DNA of 64,000 bases from Burkholderiales bacterium. Lineage in GTDB: Bacteria > Pseudomonadota > Gammaproteobacteria > Burkholderiales > Burkholderiaceae_C. Numbering within the stretch: position 1 is the first letter of the stretch; the number at the start of each line of letters is the position of its first letter. The position numbers and the translations under genes are program-made. The stretch covers positions 43,292 to 107,291 of the forward strand of contig JACRAZ010000016.1 in the NCBI GenBank assembly GCA_016213205.1. Reading direction: 5' to 3'. Below, in pieces: positions 25,325-34,111 of this stretch. The notes below the pieces were generated by a model. It ran no database searches and had not been told where the DNA came from. It worked only from the letters and a program-made list of their open reading frames with translations.

Positions 25325-26266
25325 ATGGCCGCGCCCCCCGCCGAGCCCCGGCCGCGCAGGCCCCGACGCTCGCCCCAGCGCTGGGCGCCCTACCTCTTCA
25401 TCGCGCCGTTCTTCGCGCTGTTCGCGGTGTTCGGCCTGTTCCCGCTGCTGTTCTCGATCTGGCTCTCGCTGCACCAGTGGGAGGCCGCCTCCGGCCTGGC
25501 CGCGATGCGCTGGGTCGGTCTCGAGAACTATGTTTTCGCCATCACCGACCCGTGGTTCCGCAAGTCCTTGTGGAACACGTTGTGGTTCGCCATCGTCTCC
25601 GGCGTTCCACAGCACCTGGTCGCCCTGCCGCTGGCGTTTTTTATCCACACCACGCTCAAGCGCAGCCGCAACCTGGTGGTCGGCGCGTACTTCGTGCCGT
25701 ACATCACCTCCAGCGTGGCGATCGCGCTGATCTTCTCCACGCTGTTCTCGAAGGACTTCGGCGTCATCAACGCGCTGCTGGGGGTGTTGCAGCCGGGCAG
25801 CGCACCGATCGATTGGCTGGGTGATGCACGCTTTGCCAAGCCGGCGGTGGCCTTCGTGGTGTTCTGGCGCTACCTGGGCTGGAACCTGGTGCTGTACCTG
25901 TCGGCGCTGCAGGTCATCGACCACAGCCTGTACGAGGCCGCCACGCTCGATGGCGCGAGCCGCTGGCAGCAGTTCCGCCACATCACGCTGCCGCTGCTGC
26001 GGCCAATGATGTTCTTCGCGATCACGCTCACGATCATCGGCAACCTGCAGCTGTTCGAGGAGCCGTTCATCCTGATCGATGCGGACAGCGGCGTCGCCAG
26101 CTCGGTGATGACCACCGCGATGTTCATGTACCGCATGGCGTTCTCGGATGGGGATTTCGGCACCGCCTCGGCGGTGAGCTGGCTGCTGTTCCTGGTGATC
26201 GCGGCGCTGAGCTGGGGCAACAGCCGCCTGTTCGGCCGCCACGGGGCGAGTGATGTCGGCCGCTGA
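25325..26266 (+). CDS. Sugar ABC transporter permease (MalF/UgpA type)
   Basis: This 313-residue inner membrane protein has six predicted helices (first near residues 22-42, YLFIAPFFALFAVFGLFPLLF). The cytoplasmic EAA loop that contacts the ATPase is clear: YEAATLDGASRWQQFRHITLPLLRP. It begins 5 nt after the binding-protein stop and overlaps the next permease by 14 nt, so it belongs to a coupled ABC importer. Confidence 0.94.
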   Translation: MAAPPAEPRPRRPRRSPQRWAPYLFIAPFFALFAVFGLFPLLFSIWLSLHQWEAASGLAAMRWVGLENYVFAITDPWFRKSLWNTLWFAIVSGVPQHLVALPLAFFIHTTLKRSRNLVVGAYFVPYITSSVAIALIFSTLFSKDFGVINALLGVLQPGSAPIDWLGDARFAKPAVAFVVFWRYLGWNLVLYLSALQVIDHSLYEAATLDGASRWQQFRHITLPLLRPMMFFAITLTIIGNLQLFEEPFILIDADSGVASSVMTTAMFMYRMAFSDGDFGTASAVSWLLFLVIAALSWGNSRLFGRHGASDVGR

Positions 26267-27089
26267 GCGCCTGGACCCACGACGCTGGGCCGCCCACCTG
26301 CTGGTGGGCGCCGGCGTGCTGGTGCTGGTGGCGCCGTTCTACTTCACCTTCGTGTTCGCCACCCACGCGCGCAGCGAGATCTTCGCCTCGCCGCCGCCGC
26401 TGTGGTTCGGCACCCAGTTCGGGGCCAACCTGGCGCTGCTGCTGGAGCGCCTGCCGTTCTGGCAGAACCTGGGCTGGAGCCTGTATGTCGCGGCGATGAC
26501 CACGGTGCTGAACCTCGTGCTGTGCTCGATGGCGGGTTTTGCCTTCGCGGTGTACGAGTTCCGCTTCAAGCGCGGGCTGTTCGCCTTCGTGGTCGGCTCG
26601 ATGATGCTGCCGAGCTTCCTCAACATGATCCCCAGCTTCATGGTGATGGACCTGCTGGGCTGGATCGACCAGCCGCGCGCGCTGTACGTGCCCGGCGCAG
26701 CCGGCGCCCTGGGCATCTTCCTGATGCGGCAGTACATCGGCAGCGCGATCCCGCGCGACCTGATCGACGCGGCGCGCATGGACGGTTGCGGCGAGTTCCG
26801 CATCTACCGCAGCGTGGTGCTGCCGCTCACCGGCCCGGCGCTGGGCACGCTGGGGCTGATCACCTTCATCAGCTCGTGGAACAACTTCGTCGGCCCGCTG
26901 GTGGTGATGCGCTCGGTGGAGCACTACACCGTGCCGCTGGCGCTGCGCAGCATGCAAAGCCCCAACAACACCGAATGGGGCGCCCTGATGGCCGGCAGCG
27001 CGATCGCGATGCTGCCGCTGCTGGTGGCCTTTGTCTTCAGTGCCCGGCGCCTGGTGGCCGGGCTCACCGCGGGGGCCGTGCGCGGCTGA
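26253..27089 (+). CDS. Sugar ABC transporter permease (MalG/UgpE type)
   Basis: The 278-residue partner permease has six helices and the EAA motif IDAARMDGCGEFRIYRSVVLPLTGP. The start overlaps the end of the previous permease; an in-frame GTG stands one codon earlier, but ATG is preferred. With the previous gene it forms the heterodimeric channel of a carbohydrate uptake type 1 importer, and the ATPase is encoded 1.4 kb downstream after the glucosidase. Confidence 0.94.
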   Translation: MSAAERLDPRRWAAHLLVGAGVLVLVAPFYFTFVFATHARSEIFASPPPLWFGTQFGANLALLLERLPFWQNLGWSLYVAAMTTVLNLVLCSMAGFAFAVYEFRFKRGLFAFVVGSMMLPSFLNMIPSFMVMDLLGWIDQPRALYVPGAAGALGIFLMRQYIGSAIPRDLIDAARMDGCGEFRIYRSVVLPLTGPALGTLGLITFISSWNNFVGPLVVMRSVEHYTVPLALRSMQSPNNTEWGALMAGSAIAMLPLLVAFVFSARRLVAGLTAGAVRG

Positions 27090-27103
27090 CCTGCCCTTCC
27101 TCG

Positions 27104-28477
27104 ATGCCCTTCCACACGATGCACGCCCCGAACCCGCCCGACACGCCCGACACCGACCCGCTTTTCCCCGCCCACTTTCAGTGGGGCGCGGCCACCGCCG
27201 CGCAGCAGATCGAAGGCGCCGCCCGCGAGGGGGGGCGTGGCCCCTCGATCTGGGACGCCTTCTGCGCCGAGCCCGGCCGCATCAAGGACGGCAGCAATGT
27301 CGACGTGGCCTGCGACCACTACCACCGCTACGCCGAAGACGTGCGGCACATGCAGTGGCTGGGCCTGGGGGCCTACCGCTTCTCGTTCAGCTGGCCGCGC
27401 CTGCAGCCCGAGGGCCGTGGCGCCTGGAACGAAGCCGGCTTCGCCTTCTACGACCGCCTGATCGACACCTTGCTGGCCGCCGGCATCCAGCCACACGCCA
27501 CGCTGTACCACTGGGACCTGCCGCTCGCGCTGTATGCCGGCATCGGCGGCTGGCGCTCGCGCGACAGCGTGGCGCTGTTCGCCGACTACGCGGCCGAGGT
27601 GGCACGCCGCTTCGGCGACCGGCTGGCCAGCATCGCCACCCACAACGAACCCTGGTGCACCGCCACGCTGGGCCACGAGACCGGCCAGTTCGCGCCGGGT
27701 CACCGCAGCCGGGCCGAGGCGATGCAGGTGTCGCACCACCTGCTGCTGTCGCACGGCGCGGCGATCCAGGCAATGCGGGTCGAGACGGCGGCGCCGCTGG
27801 GCATCGTGCTGAACCACACCCCGCCCTATCCGGCCGAGGCCGTCGAGGCCGACCGCCGTGCCGCCCGCCTGGCCGATGGCTTGAGCACCCGTTGGTACAT
27901 GGACCCGGTGTTCCTGGGCAGCTACCCGGCCGACGTGCTGGCCCACCTGGGCGCCGACGCACCGCAGCTGCAGGGCGGCGATCTGGCACGGATCCGCCAG
28001 CCGCTGGACTTCCTGGGCGTCAATTTCTATACCCGCGGCTTCGTCAGCACCCGCAGCCCGGCGCTGCCGGCGCCCGGCGTGCTGGGCTTCAACGACATGG
28101 GCTGGGAGACCTACCCAGACGCGCTGACCGCGCTTCTGGTGCGCCTGAGCCGCGAGTACATGCCGCCGCCGATGTACATCACCGAAAACGGCATGGCCCA
28201 TGCCGATGCGCTGGTGCAGGGCCGCGTGGCCGACGCGCCCCGCATCGACTACCTGCGCCGCCACCTGCACGCGGTGGCCCGGGCGATGGCGCTCGGGGCG
28301 GAGGTGGCCGGCTACTTCTACTGGAGCCTGCTCGACAACTTCGAGTGGGACTCCGGCTACGCCAAGCGTTTCGGGCTGTTCCATGTGGACTACGCGAACC
28401 AGCAGCGCACACCCAAGGACAGCGCGCACTGGTACCGCGACTTCATCGCCCGCCAACGCCAGCGCGCGCGGGGTTGA
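27104..28477 (+). CDS. GH1 family beta-glucosidase
   Basis: This 457-residue enzyme is a glycoside hydrolase family 1 member. The N-terminal FQWGAATAAQQIEGA binds sugar; the acid/base glutamate is Glu182 in THNEPW and the nucleophile is Glu361 in YITENG, with SLLDNFEWDSGYAKRFGL near the end. All catalytic residues are intact. No signal peptide is present, so it splits imported disaccharides such as cellobiose in the cytoplasm, matching the ABC importer encoded around it. A second possible ATG lies 5 codons downstream. Confidence 0.95.
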   Translation: MPFHTMHAPNPPDTPDTDPLFPAHFQWGAATAAQQIEGAAREGGRGPSIWDAFCAEPGRIKDGSNVDVACDHYHRYAEDVRHMQWLGLGAYRFSFSWPRLQPEGRGAWNEAGFAFYDRLIDTLLAAGIQPHATLYHWDLPLALYAGIGGWRSRDSVALFADYAAEVARRFGDRLASIATHNEPWCTATLGHETGQFAPGHRSRAEAMQVSHHLLLSHGAAIQAMRVETAAPLGIVLNHTPPYPAEAVEADRRAARLADGLSTRWYMDPVFLGSYPADVLAHLGADAPQLQGGDLARIRQPLDFLGVNFYTRGFVSTRSPALPAPGVLGFNDMGWETYPDALTALLVRLSREYMPPPMYITENGMAHADALVQGRVADAPRIDYLRRHLHAVARAMALGAEVAGYFYWSLLDNFEWDSGYAKRFGLFHVDYANQQRTPKDSAHWYRDFIARQRQRARG

Positions 28478-28482
28478 TCGGC

Positions 28483-29574
28483 ATGGCCTCGCTCGCGCTG
28501 CGCGCGCTGCGCAAGACCTACCCCAACGGCACCACCGCCGTGCACGACATCAGCCTGCAGGTGGCCGATGGTGAGTTCGTGGTGCTGGTGGGTCCCTCGG
28601 GCTGCGGCAAGAGCACCACGCTGCGCATGATCGCGGGGCTGGAGGAGATCACCAGCGGCCAGCTGCTGATCGGCGACGAGGACGTCACCGACCGCCCGCC
28701 CGCGCAGCGGGGCCTGGCCATGGTGTTCCAGAGCTATGCGCTGTACCCGCACATGACGGTGGCCCAGAACATGGGCTTCGCGCTCAAGCTCGCCGGGCTG
28801 GACACGCTGGCCGTGCGCGCCAAGGTGGAGCACGCGGCCAACGTGCTGCAGATCGGCCCGCTGCTGGCGCGCACCCCGCGCGAGCTGTCGGGCGGCCAGC
28901 GCCAGCGGGTGGCGATCGGCCGCGCCATCGTGCGCGAGCCCGGCGTGTTCCTGTTCGACGAACCGCTGTCGAACCTGGATGCCGCGCTGCGCGGCCAGAT
29001 GCGGCTGGAGATGGCGCGCCTGCACCAGGCGCTGGGCGCCACCATCGTCTACGTCACCCACGACCAGGTGGAGGCCATGACGCTGGGCTCGCGCATCGCC
29101 GTGTTCAACGGCGGGCGCATCGAGCAGGTGGGCGCGCCGCTGGCGCTGTACCACCGCCCGGCCACCCGCTTCGTGGCCGAATTCCTGGGCTCGCCGACGA
29201 TGAACTTCCTGCCGGTGCGGCACGACGGCCACGCGCTGCTCAGCAGCGCCGCGCCCGATGCGCTGCTGCCCTGGCCGGCGCCGGCGCCCGCGGGCGAGCT
29301 GGTGCTGGGCCTGCGCCCGGAACACCTGCCGCCGGCGGCCGATGGCGCCGAGGGGACAGCGCAGCTCACGCTGCAGGTGGAGCACCGCGAACACCTGGGC
29401 GACCTGGTCATCGCGCACGGCCGCTTGGGCGACGGCCGCACGCCGCTGACGGTGAAGGCACTGGCCGCCCAGGCCGGGCACCTGCTGCCGGGCGCCCGCG
29501 TGCGGCTGCGGCCCGACCTGCAGCACGCGGTGTTGTTCGATGCGCAGGGGCGGGCGCTGCCGCGCCCGGCCTGA
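28483..29574 (+). CDS. Sugar ABC transporter ATP-binding protein (UgpC/MsmK type)
   Basis: The 363-residue ATPase has Walker A GPSGCGKSTT, Q-loop VFQSYALYPHMTV, signature LSGGQRQRVAIGRA, Walker B FLFDEPLSNLDA and the switch histidine VTHDQ. A C-terminal extension of about 120 residues forms the TOBE/regulatory domain seen in MalK-like proteins. It starts 5 nt after the glucosidase stop and completes the importer. Its C-terminus converges on gshB with only 7 nt between stops. Confidence 0.95.
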   Translation: MASLALRALRKTYPNGTTAVHDISLQVADGEFVVLVGPSGCGKSTTLRMIAGLEEITSGQLLIGDEDVTDRPPAQRGLAMVFQSYALYPHMTVAQNMGFALKLAGLDTLAVRAKVEHAANVLQIGPLLARTPRELSGGQRQRVAIGRAIVREPGVFLFDEPLSNLDAALRGQMRLEMARLHQALGATIVYVTHDQVEAMTLGSRIAVFNGGRIEQVGAPLALYHRPATRFVAEFLGSPTMNFLPVRHDGHALLSSAAPDALLPWPAPAPAGELVLGLRPEHLPPAADGAEGTAQLTLQVEHREHLGDLVIAHGRLGDGRTPLTVKALAAQAGHLLPGARVRLRPDLQHAVLFDAQGRALPRPA

Positions 29575-29581
29575 GCGCCCG

Positions 29582-30541
29582 TCAGCTGCGGCTGGCCTGC
29601 AGCTCGCGCTCCAGCGCGTCGACGAACATCGCCGCCACGTCGAAGCCGGTCTGCTGCGTGATCTCCTGGAAGCAGGTCGGGCTGGTCACGTTGATCTCGG
29701 TGAGCCGGTCGCCAATGATGTCCAGCCCCACCAGCAGCAGGCCCCGGCCGTGCAGCACCGGCGCCAGCGCGCAGGCGATCTCGCGGTCGCGTTCGCTCAG
29801 GGGCTGCGCCACGCCCTTGCCGCCGGCGGCCAGGTTGCCGCGGATCTCGCTGCCCTGGGGGATGCGCGCCAGCGCATAGGGCACCGGCTCGCCGCCGATC
29901 AGCAGCACGCGCTTGTCGCCCCGCACGATGTCGGGCAGGTACTGCTGCACCATCAGCGTCTGCGTGCCGTCCTGGTTCAGCGTCTCGACGATGGAGCCCA
30001 GGTTCAGGCCATCTGCGCCGACGCGGAAGATGCCCATGCCGCCCATGCCGTCCAGCGGCTTCAGGATGATGTCGCGGTGCTCGGCGTGGAAGGCGCGCAC
30101 CGCGTCGGCGCTGCGCGTCACCAGCGTCGGCGCAATGAACTGCGGGAACTCCAGGATCGCCAGCTTCTCCGGGTGGTCGCGCAGCGCCGCCGGCGCGTTG
30201 AACACGCGCGCACCTTCGCGCTGGGCCTGGCCCAGCAGGTGGGTGGCGTAGAAATACTCGCTGTCGAAGGGCGGGTCCTTGCGCATCAGCACGGCGTCGG
30301 CATCGGCCAGCGCGAGCTCGCCCTCGGCGGCCACGGTGAACCAGTGCTTCGCATCGCCGGTGAGCGCGAGGCCGCGCGCCTGGCGTGCCACCACCCGTGA
30401 ATCGCGCCGCCACACCAGGTCGGCGGGTTCGCAGGCCCAGAGCTGGTGGCCGCGGCGCGCGGCCTCGCGCATCATCGCGAAGGTGGTGTCCTTGTGGGTC
30501 TTGAAGGTTTCCAGCGGGTCGGCGACGAACAGCAGCTTCAT
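29582..30541 (-). CDS. gshB: Glutathione synthetase
   Basis: This 319-residue cytoplasmic enzyme joins glycine to gamma-glutamylcysteine using ATP. Diagnostic segments are the N-terminal LLFVADPLETFKTHKDTTFAMM, MRKDPPFDSEYFYATHLL, the ATP-grasp stretch IILKPLDGMGGMGIFR and ISTPTCFQEI-like INVTSPTCFQEI near the C-terminus. Length is normal for proteobacterial GshB. It is probably transcribed alone; benE starts a separate unit upstream with a 40-nt gap between its stop and the gshB start, so a shared transcript is possible. Confidence 0.97.
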   Translation of the reverse strand: MKLLFVADPLETFKTHKDTTFAMMREAARRGHQLWACEPADLVWRRDSRVVARQARGLALTGDAKHWFTVAAEGELALADADAVLMRKDPPFDSEYFYATHLLGQAQREGARVFNAPAALRDHPEKLAILEFPQFIAPTLVTRSADAVRAFHAEHRDIILKPLDGMGGMGIFRVGADGLNLGSIVETLNQDGTQTLMVQQYLPDIVRGDKRVLLIGGEPVPYALARIPQGSEIRGNLAAGGKGVAQPLSERDREIACALAPVLHGRGLLLVGLDIIGDRLTEINVTSPTCFQEITQQTGFDVAAMFVDALERELQASRS

Positions 30542-30581
30542 GGGGCGCGGCCTTTGCGGCAGGGTGGCGTTCGCCAGCGGG

Positions 30582-31775
30582 CTAGCGGGCGGGGCGCCAG
30601 TTTTGCACAGCCAGTGAAACGGCGCCGGCCACCACGCCCCAGAACGCCGAGCCGATGCCCGCCACCGTGACGCCGGACAAGGTGACCAGGAAGGTCAGTG
30701 CCGCGGCGTCGCGGTGGTGCTCGTCCTTCAGCGCCTGGGCCAGCCCGCCGGCGATGGTGCCCATCAACGCCAGCCCGGCCACGGCGGCCACCAGTTCGCG
30801 CGGGAAGGCGGCCAGCACCGCCGCCACCGCCGCCCCGGCCAGCCCCAGCACGGTGTAGAAGATGCCGGCCATCACCGAGGCGGTGTAGCGCCGCGCCGGG
30901 TCTTCATGCGCCTCGCGCCCCATGCAGATGGCTGCGGTGATGGCCGCCAGGTTCACCGCATACGCGCCGAAGGGTGCCAGCACCAGCGTCAACAGCCCGG
31001 TGGCCGTGATCACCGGCGACACCGGCGTGCGAAAGCCGGCCGCGCGCTGCGCCGCCACGCCCGGCAGGTTCTGCGAGGCCATGGTCACGATGAACAGCGG
31101 CAGGCCGATGCCCACCATCGCCGCCAGGCTGAAGCGGGGTGTCACCCACACCGGCTCGGCCCAGGCCAGCGTCACCGTCTGCCAGGCCAGCCGGCCTTGC
31201 GCGGCCGCCACCGCCATGCCCACCAGCAGCACGCCCGGCACCGCGTAACGCGGCCAGAACCGGCGGCCCAGCAGAAAGGCCGCTGCCATGGTGAGCACCA
31301 GCCCCGGCGCGCTGCGCACGCTCGCCACCGCATCGAGGCCGAAGCGTGCCAGCACGCCGGCCAGCAGCGCGGCGGCCACCGCCATCGGCACCTTGTCCAT
31401 CACACGCTCGAAGCTGCGTGTCAGGCCGGCCAGCACGATCAGCAGCGCGCTGGCGACGAACGCGCCGGTGGCCTCGGGCAGCGCCACCCCCTGGGTGGCC
31501 GCCAGCAGTGCCGCGCCGGGCGTGGACCAGGCGGTGAGCACCGGCTGGCGGTACCAGAGCGACAGCAGGATGCACGACAGGCCCATCGCCAGGCCCAGTG
31601 CCCAGATCCACGAGGCGGTTTGCGCCGGCGTGGCGCCGAGCGCCAGCGCGGCCTGGAAGACGATGGCGATCGAGCTGGTGTAGCCCACCAGCACCGCGAC
31701 AAAGCCTGCCACCACGGCCGAGGGGGACAGATCGCGCCAGAACTGGCGGCCCGTGGCGTGCAGGAGTTTGCGCAT
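30582..31775 (-). CDS. benE: BenE family benzoate/proton symporter
   Basis: The 397-residue membrane protein has about 12 hydrophobic helices and the BenE pattern: DLSPSAVVAGFVAVLVGYTSS near the N-terminus, TAWSTPGAALLA in the middle and FIVTMASQNLPGVA. BenE carries benzoate or related aromatic acids with protons. No benzoate catabolic genes are visible near it, so the substrate is not confirmed by context. The ATG at 31775 is chosen because the helix-free upstream extension is not typical. Confidence 0.88.
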   Translation of the reverse strand: MRKLLHATGRQFWRDLSPSAVVAGFVAVLVGYTSSIAIVFQAALALGATPAQTASWIWALGLAMGLSCILLSLWYRQPVLTAWSTPGAALLAATQGVALPEATGAFVASALLIVLAGLTRSFERVMDKVPMAVAAALLAGVLARFGLDAVASVRSAPGLVLTMAAAFLLGRRFWPRYAVPGVLLVGMAVAAAQGRLAWQTVTLAWAEPVWVTPRFSLAAMVGIGLPLFIVTMASQNLPGVAAQRAAGFRTPVSPVITATGLLTLVLAPFGAYAVNLAAITAAICMGREAHEDPARRYTASVMAGIFYTVLGLAGAAVAAVLAAFPRELVAAVAGLALMGTIAGGLAQALKDEHHRDAAALTFLVTLSGVTVAGIGSAFWGVVAGAVSLAVQNWRPAR

Positions 31776-31890
31776 GGGCCGGCAGCATATCGGGCCCCGG
31801 GTGCCGCAGCCCTTCAACCCGGACCCCGGCTTGCCGATATGGCTTGAAACCTTCTGTCACCCTCGCCTGACTCTCACGGAACACGACACC

Positions 31891-32652
31891 ATGTGCCGCC
31901 TTGTCGCTTACCTGGGGGACCCGATCCACCTGGACCAGCTCGTCTGCGTGCCGCAACACTCGCTGCTGCGCCAGTCGATGCGCGCGGCCGAGGCCACCAC
32001 CACCACCCATGGCGACGGTTTCGGCATTGGCTGGTACGGCGAGCGTGAGGAGCCTGGCGTGTACCGCGAGGTGACCCCGGCCTGGTCGGACGAGAACCTG
32101 GGTGCGCTGTGCGCCACGGTGCAGTCGCACCTGTTCTTCGCCCATGTGCGGGCGGCCACCGACAGCGCGGTCGCACGGCAGAACTGCCACCCGTTCCGCC
32201 AGGGGCGCTGGCTGTTCATGCACAACGGCCAGGTCGGCGGTTATGCCAAGGTGCGGCGCCAGCTCGAAGGGCGGCTGCCCGACACGCTGTTTGCCCAGCG
32301 CAAGGGCGCCACCGATTCCGAGCTGCTGTTCCTGCTGGCGCTGGCCCGCATCGAGGCCGGCGAAACCCCCGAGCAGGCCGTGCCCACCGTGCTGGACGAC
32401 ACGCTGGCACTGATGCGCCGCGCCGCGATCAACGAACCGCTGCGCTTTGCCGCCGCGCTGACCGATGGCGACCAGGTGTTCGCCTTCCGCTACGCCAGTG
32501 ACGGCAAGCCGCCGACGCTGTATGTGAACGAGACGCCCACCGGCAGCATCGTGGCCTCCGAGCCGCTGGACGGCCAGGCCGAGCGCTGGCAGCCGGTGCC
32601 GGCCAATAGCTGGCTGCGCATGAGCCGCCAGGACGCGCTGGTCCAGAGCTGA
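31891..32652 (+). CDS. Class II glutamine amidotransferase domain protein (YafJ-like)
   Basis: This 253-residue Ntn-hydrolase begins MCRLVAYLGDPI, so that removal of Met exposes the catalytic Cys2. The family motifs THGDGFGIGWYG and FFAHVRAATDS, with NCHPFRQGRWLFMHNGQVGG, form the glutamine site. It has only the glutaminase domain, as in YafJ and EgtC-like proteins. The partner or physiological substrate is not known. It stands alone, divergent from benE. Confidence 0.9.
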   Translation: MCRLVAYLGDPIHLDQLVCVPQHSLLRQSMRAAEATTTTHGDGFGIGWYGEREEPGVYREVTPAWSDENLGALCATVQSHLFFAHVRAATDSAVARQNCHPFRQGRWLFMHNGQVGGYAKVRRQLEGRLPDTLFAQRKGATDSELLFLLALARIEAGETPEQAVPTVLDDTLALMRRAAINEPLRFAAALTDGDQVFAFRYASDGKPPTLYVNETPTGSIVASEPLDGQAERWQPVPANSWLRMSRQDALVQS

Positions 32653-32868
32653 GCCGCCCCGCGCCGGCCGAGGCCGGCCTGGCCCTGGCCCGGCGCCGGT
32701 GGCCGCGGCGCCAGCCGCCACCCGCACGTACCCGCGGCGCTGCCGCCGGCATGCCCCGCGCGGCGGCCTTGGCAAGCCCGGAGTGCACTATGTCACCCGG
32801 TGGTTGCCCCGGTACGGGGCGATTCGTAGCATGCCTCCCCTGCGGCCCCACGAGAAGGGAGTATGGGC

Positions 32869-33444
32869 ATGGCGTGCTTGCATGAAGTACTGAAGACCGC
32901 CGTGCCCGTGCCCGCCGGTGTGCTGGCCACCATCACTGCCCGGCCCGCCGACGAACAGGACCACGGCTTCCTGCGTGAGCTCTACGCCACCACGCGCGCC
33001 GACGAGATGCAGGCCACGGCCTGGCCGGCCTCGCGCCGCCGCAGCTTTCTCGACCAGCAATTCGAGTTCCAGCACCGGCATTACCGCGCCCACTACCCGG
33101 ATGCACTGTTCCTCGTGCTGTTGCAGTCCGGCCAGCCGATCGGGCGGCTGTACTGGCGCAGCGAGCCGGCGCAGGGCACGCTGATCGACCTGAGCCTGCT
33201 GCCCGCCTGGCGCCGCCAGGGCATCGGCACCGCGATCCTGCGCCTGCTCACCGCCGAGGCCGACCGGCGAGGCCAGGCCATCGGCCTGCATGTGGAGCCG
33301 GACAGCCCGGCCTTGAGCCTGTACCACCGCTTCGGCTTCGACGTGGTGAGCGACAACAGCGTGCACCTCCAGCTGCAGCGCCCCGCGCCGGCCACGGCCG
33401 TGCGCCGGCCGGCCGGACGGGTGGCCGAAGACCTGCTGCGATGA
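32869..33444 (+). CDS. GNAT family N-acetyltransferase of a tail-collar cassette
   Basis: The 191-residue protein shows a GNAT fold: LIDLSLLPAWRRQGIGTAILRLL is the acetyl-CoA-binding strand and loop, and LSLYHRFGFDVVSDN closes the domain. The ATG at 32869 has GGGAG at ideal spacing; another ATG two codons earlier is possible. Its stop overlaps the start of the next gene by 4 nt. GNAT genes of this type recur next to small tail-collar proteins, where they may modify a structural protein; that is recollection and inference. Confidence 0.82.
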   Translation: MACLHEVLKTAVPVPAGVLATITARPADEQDHGFLRELYATTRADEMQATAWPASRRRSFLDQQFEFQHRHYRAHYPDALFLVLLQSGQPIGRLYWRSEPAQGTLIDLSLLPAWRRQGIGTAILRLLTAEADRRGQAIGLHVEPDSPALSLYHRFGFDVVSDNSVHLQLQRPAPATAVRRPAGRVAEDLLR

Positions 33445-33776
33445 CACGGCCGGCAACCCTGCCCAGCCTGGCCGTTCTGCGCGCCCACCAGGGCCGGCAG
33501 GTGCTGCTGTGCACGCCCGAAGGCGAGGCGGTGGCCGCCACGCTGCGCCGGGCCGGCGTCGGCATTGCGATGAGCCCGCGGTTCCACTGCTACACCGCCG
33601 AGTTCATGCTGGCGCCCGGGCGGCAGTTGCCGCAGGCCGTCTACCGCCTGCAGATCGGGCCCGACAGCTGGCCGCTGCTGATGGCGCCCGTCGGCTTCGC
33701 GCCCGGGCGCTGCGGCCTGCTCGAGGTGGTGATCCACACCGACCAGGACCAGCCGGAGCTGGCTTCCCATGAGTGA
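33441..33776 (+). CDS. Small protein of unknown function, DUF6916-like
   Basis: This 111-residue protein has no signal peptide or membrane helix. It is beta-rich: RQVLLCTPEGEAVAATLRRAG, then SPRFHCYTAEFMLAPG and QAVYRLQIGPDSWPLLMAPVG. The pattern and its position between a GNAT gene and a collar protein gene match the DUF6916-type proteins, which resemble small phage-tail modules. Both ends overlap neighbours (4 and 8 nt), so the three genes are translated as a unit. Function is unknown. Confidence 0.7.
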   Translation: MTRPATLPSLAVLRAHQGRQVLLCTPEGEAVAATLRRAGVGIAMSPRFHCYTAEFMLAPGRQLPQAVYRLQIGPDSWPLLMAPVGFAPGRCGLLEVVIHTDQDQPELASHE

Positions 33777-34098
33777 GCCGTTCCTCGGCGAGATCCGCAT
33801 CGTCGCCTTCCCGCACGCGCCCAAGGGTTACGCCCAGTGCCAGGGCCAGCGCATGCCGATCGCGCAGAACTCGGCGCTGTTCTCGCTGCTGGGCGTGGCC
33901 TATGGCGGTGACGGGCAGCACGACTTCGCGCTGCCCGACCTGCGGGCACGGGTGCCGATGGGGCTGAACCCGGGCAGCGGGAGCGCGCGTGTCGACCTGG
34001 GCCGGGTGTCCCCGCTGGGGCCGGGCGCCGACGCACCGCATGCGCTGGGCCTGAACTTCGTGATCGCGCTCGAAGGCAGGTACCCGGCGCGTTCGTAG
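33769..34098 (+). CDS. Compact phage tail-collar (MdpB-type) protein
   Basis: The 109-residue protein begins SEPFLGEIRIVAFPHAPKG, then the collar motif CQGQRMPIAQNSALFSLLGVAYGGDG and FALPDLRARVPMG, and ends LGLNFVIALEGRYPARS. These are the first and last blocks of microcystin-dependent-protein/tail-collar proteins, which are normally 160-190 residues. The variable middle, which carries metal-binding histidines in relatives, is missing, so this is an internally shortened form. No other phage genes are present. It may form a small extracellular or tail-like fibre tip; that is inference. Confidence 0.8.
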   Translation: MSEPFLGEIRIVAFPHAPKGYAQCQGQRMPIAQNSALFSLLGVAYGGDGQHDFALPDLRARVPMGLNPGSGSARVDLGRVSPLGPGADAPHALGLNFVIALEGRYPARS

Positions 34099-34111
34099 GC
34101 CGTCGCGCGGG

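Noticed and set aside
33769..34098. Prophage or tail-gene remnant
   Set aside because: Only one collar-type gene is present, with no capsid, portal, terminase, lysis or integrase gene and no change in base composition around it. It is treated as a small independent cassette.
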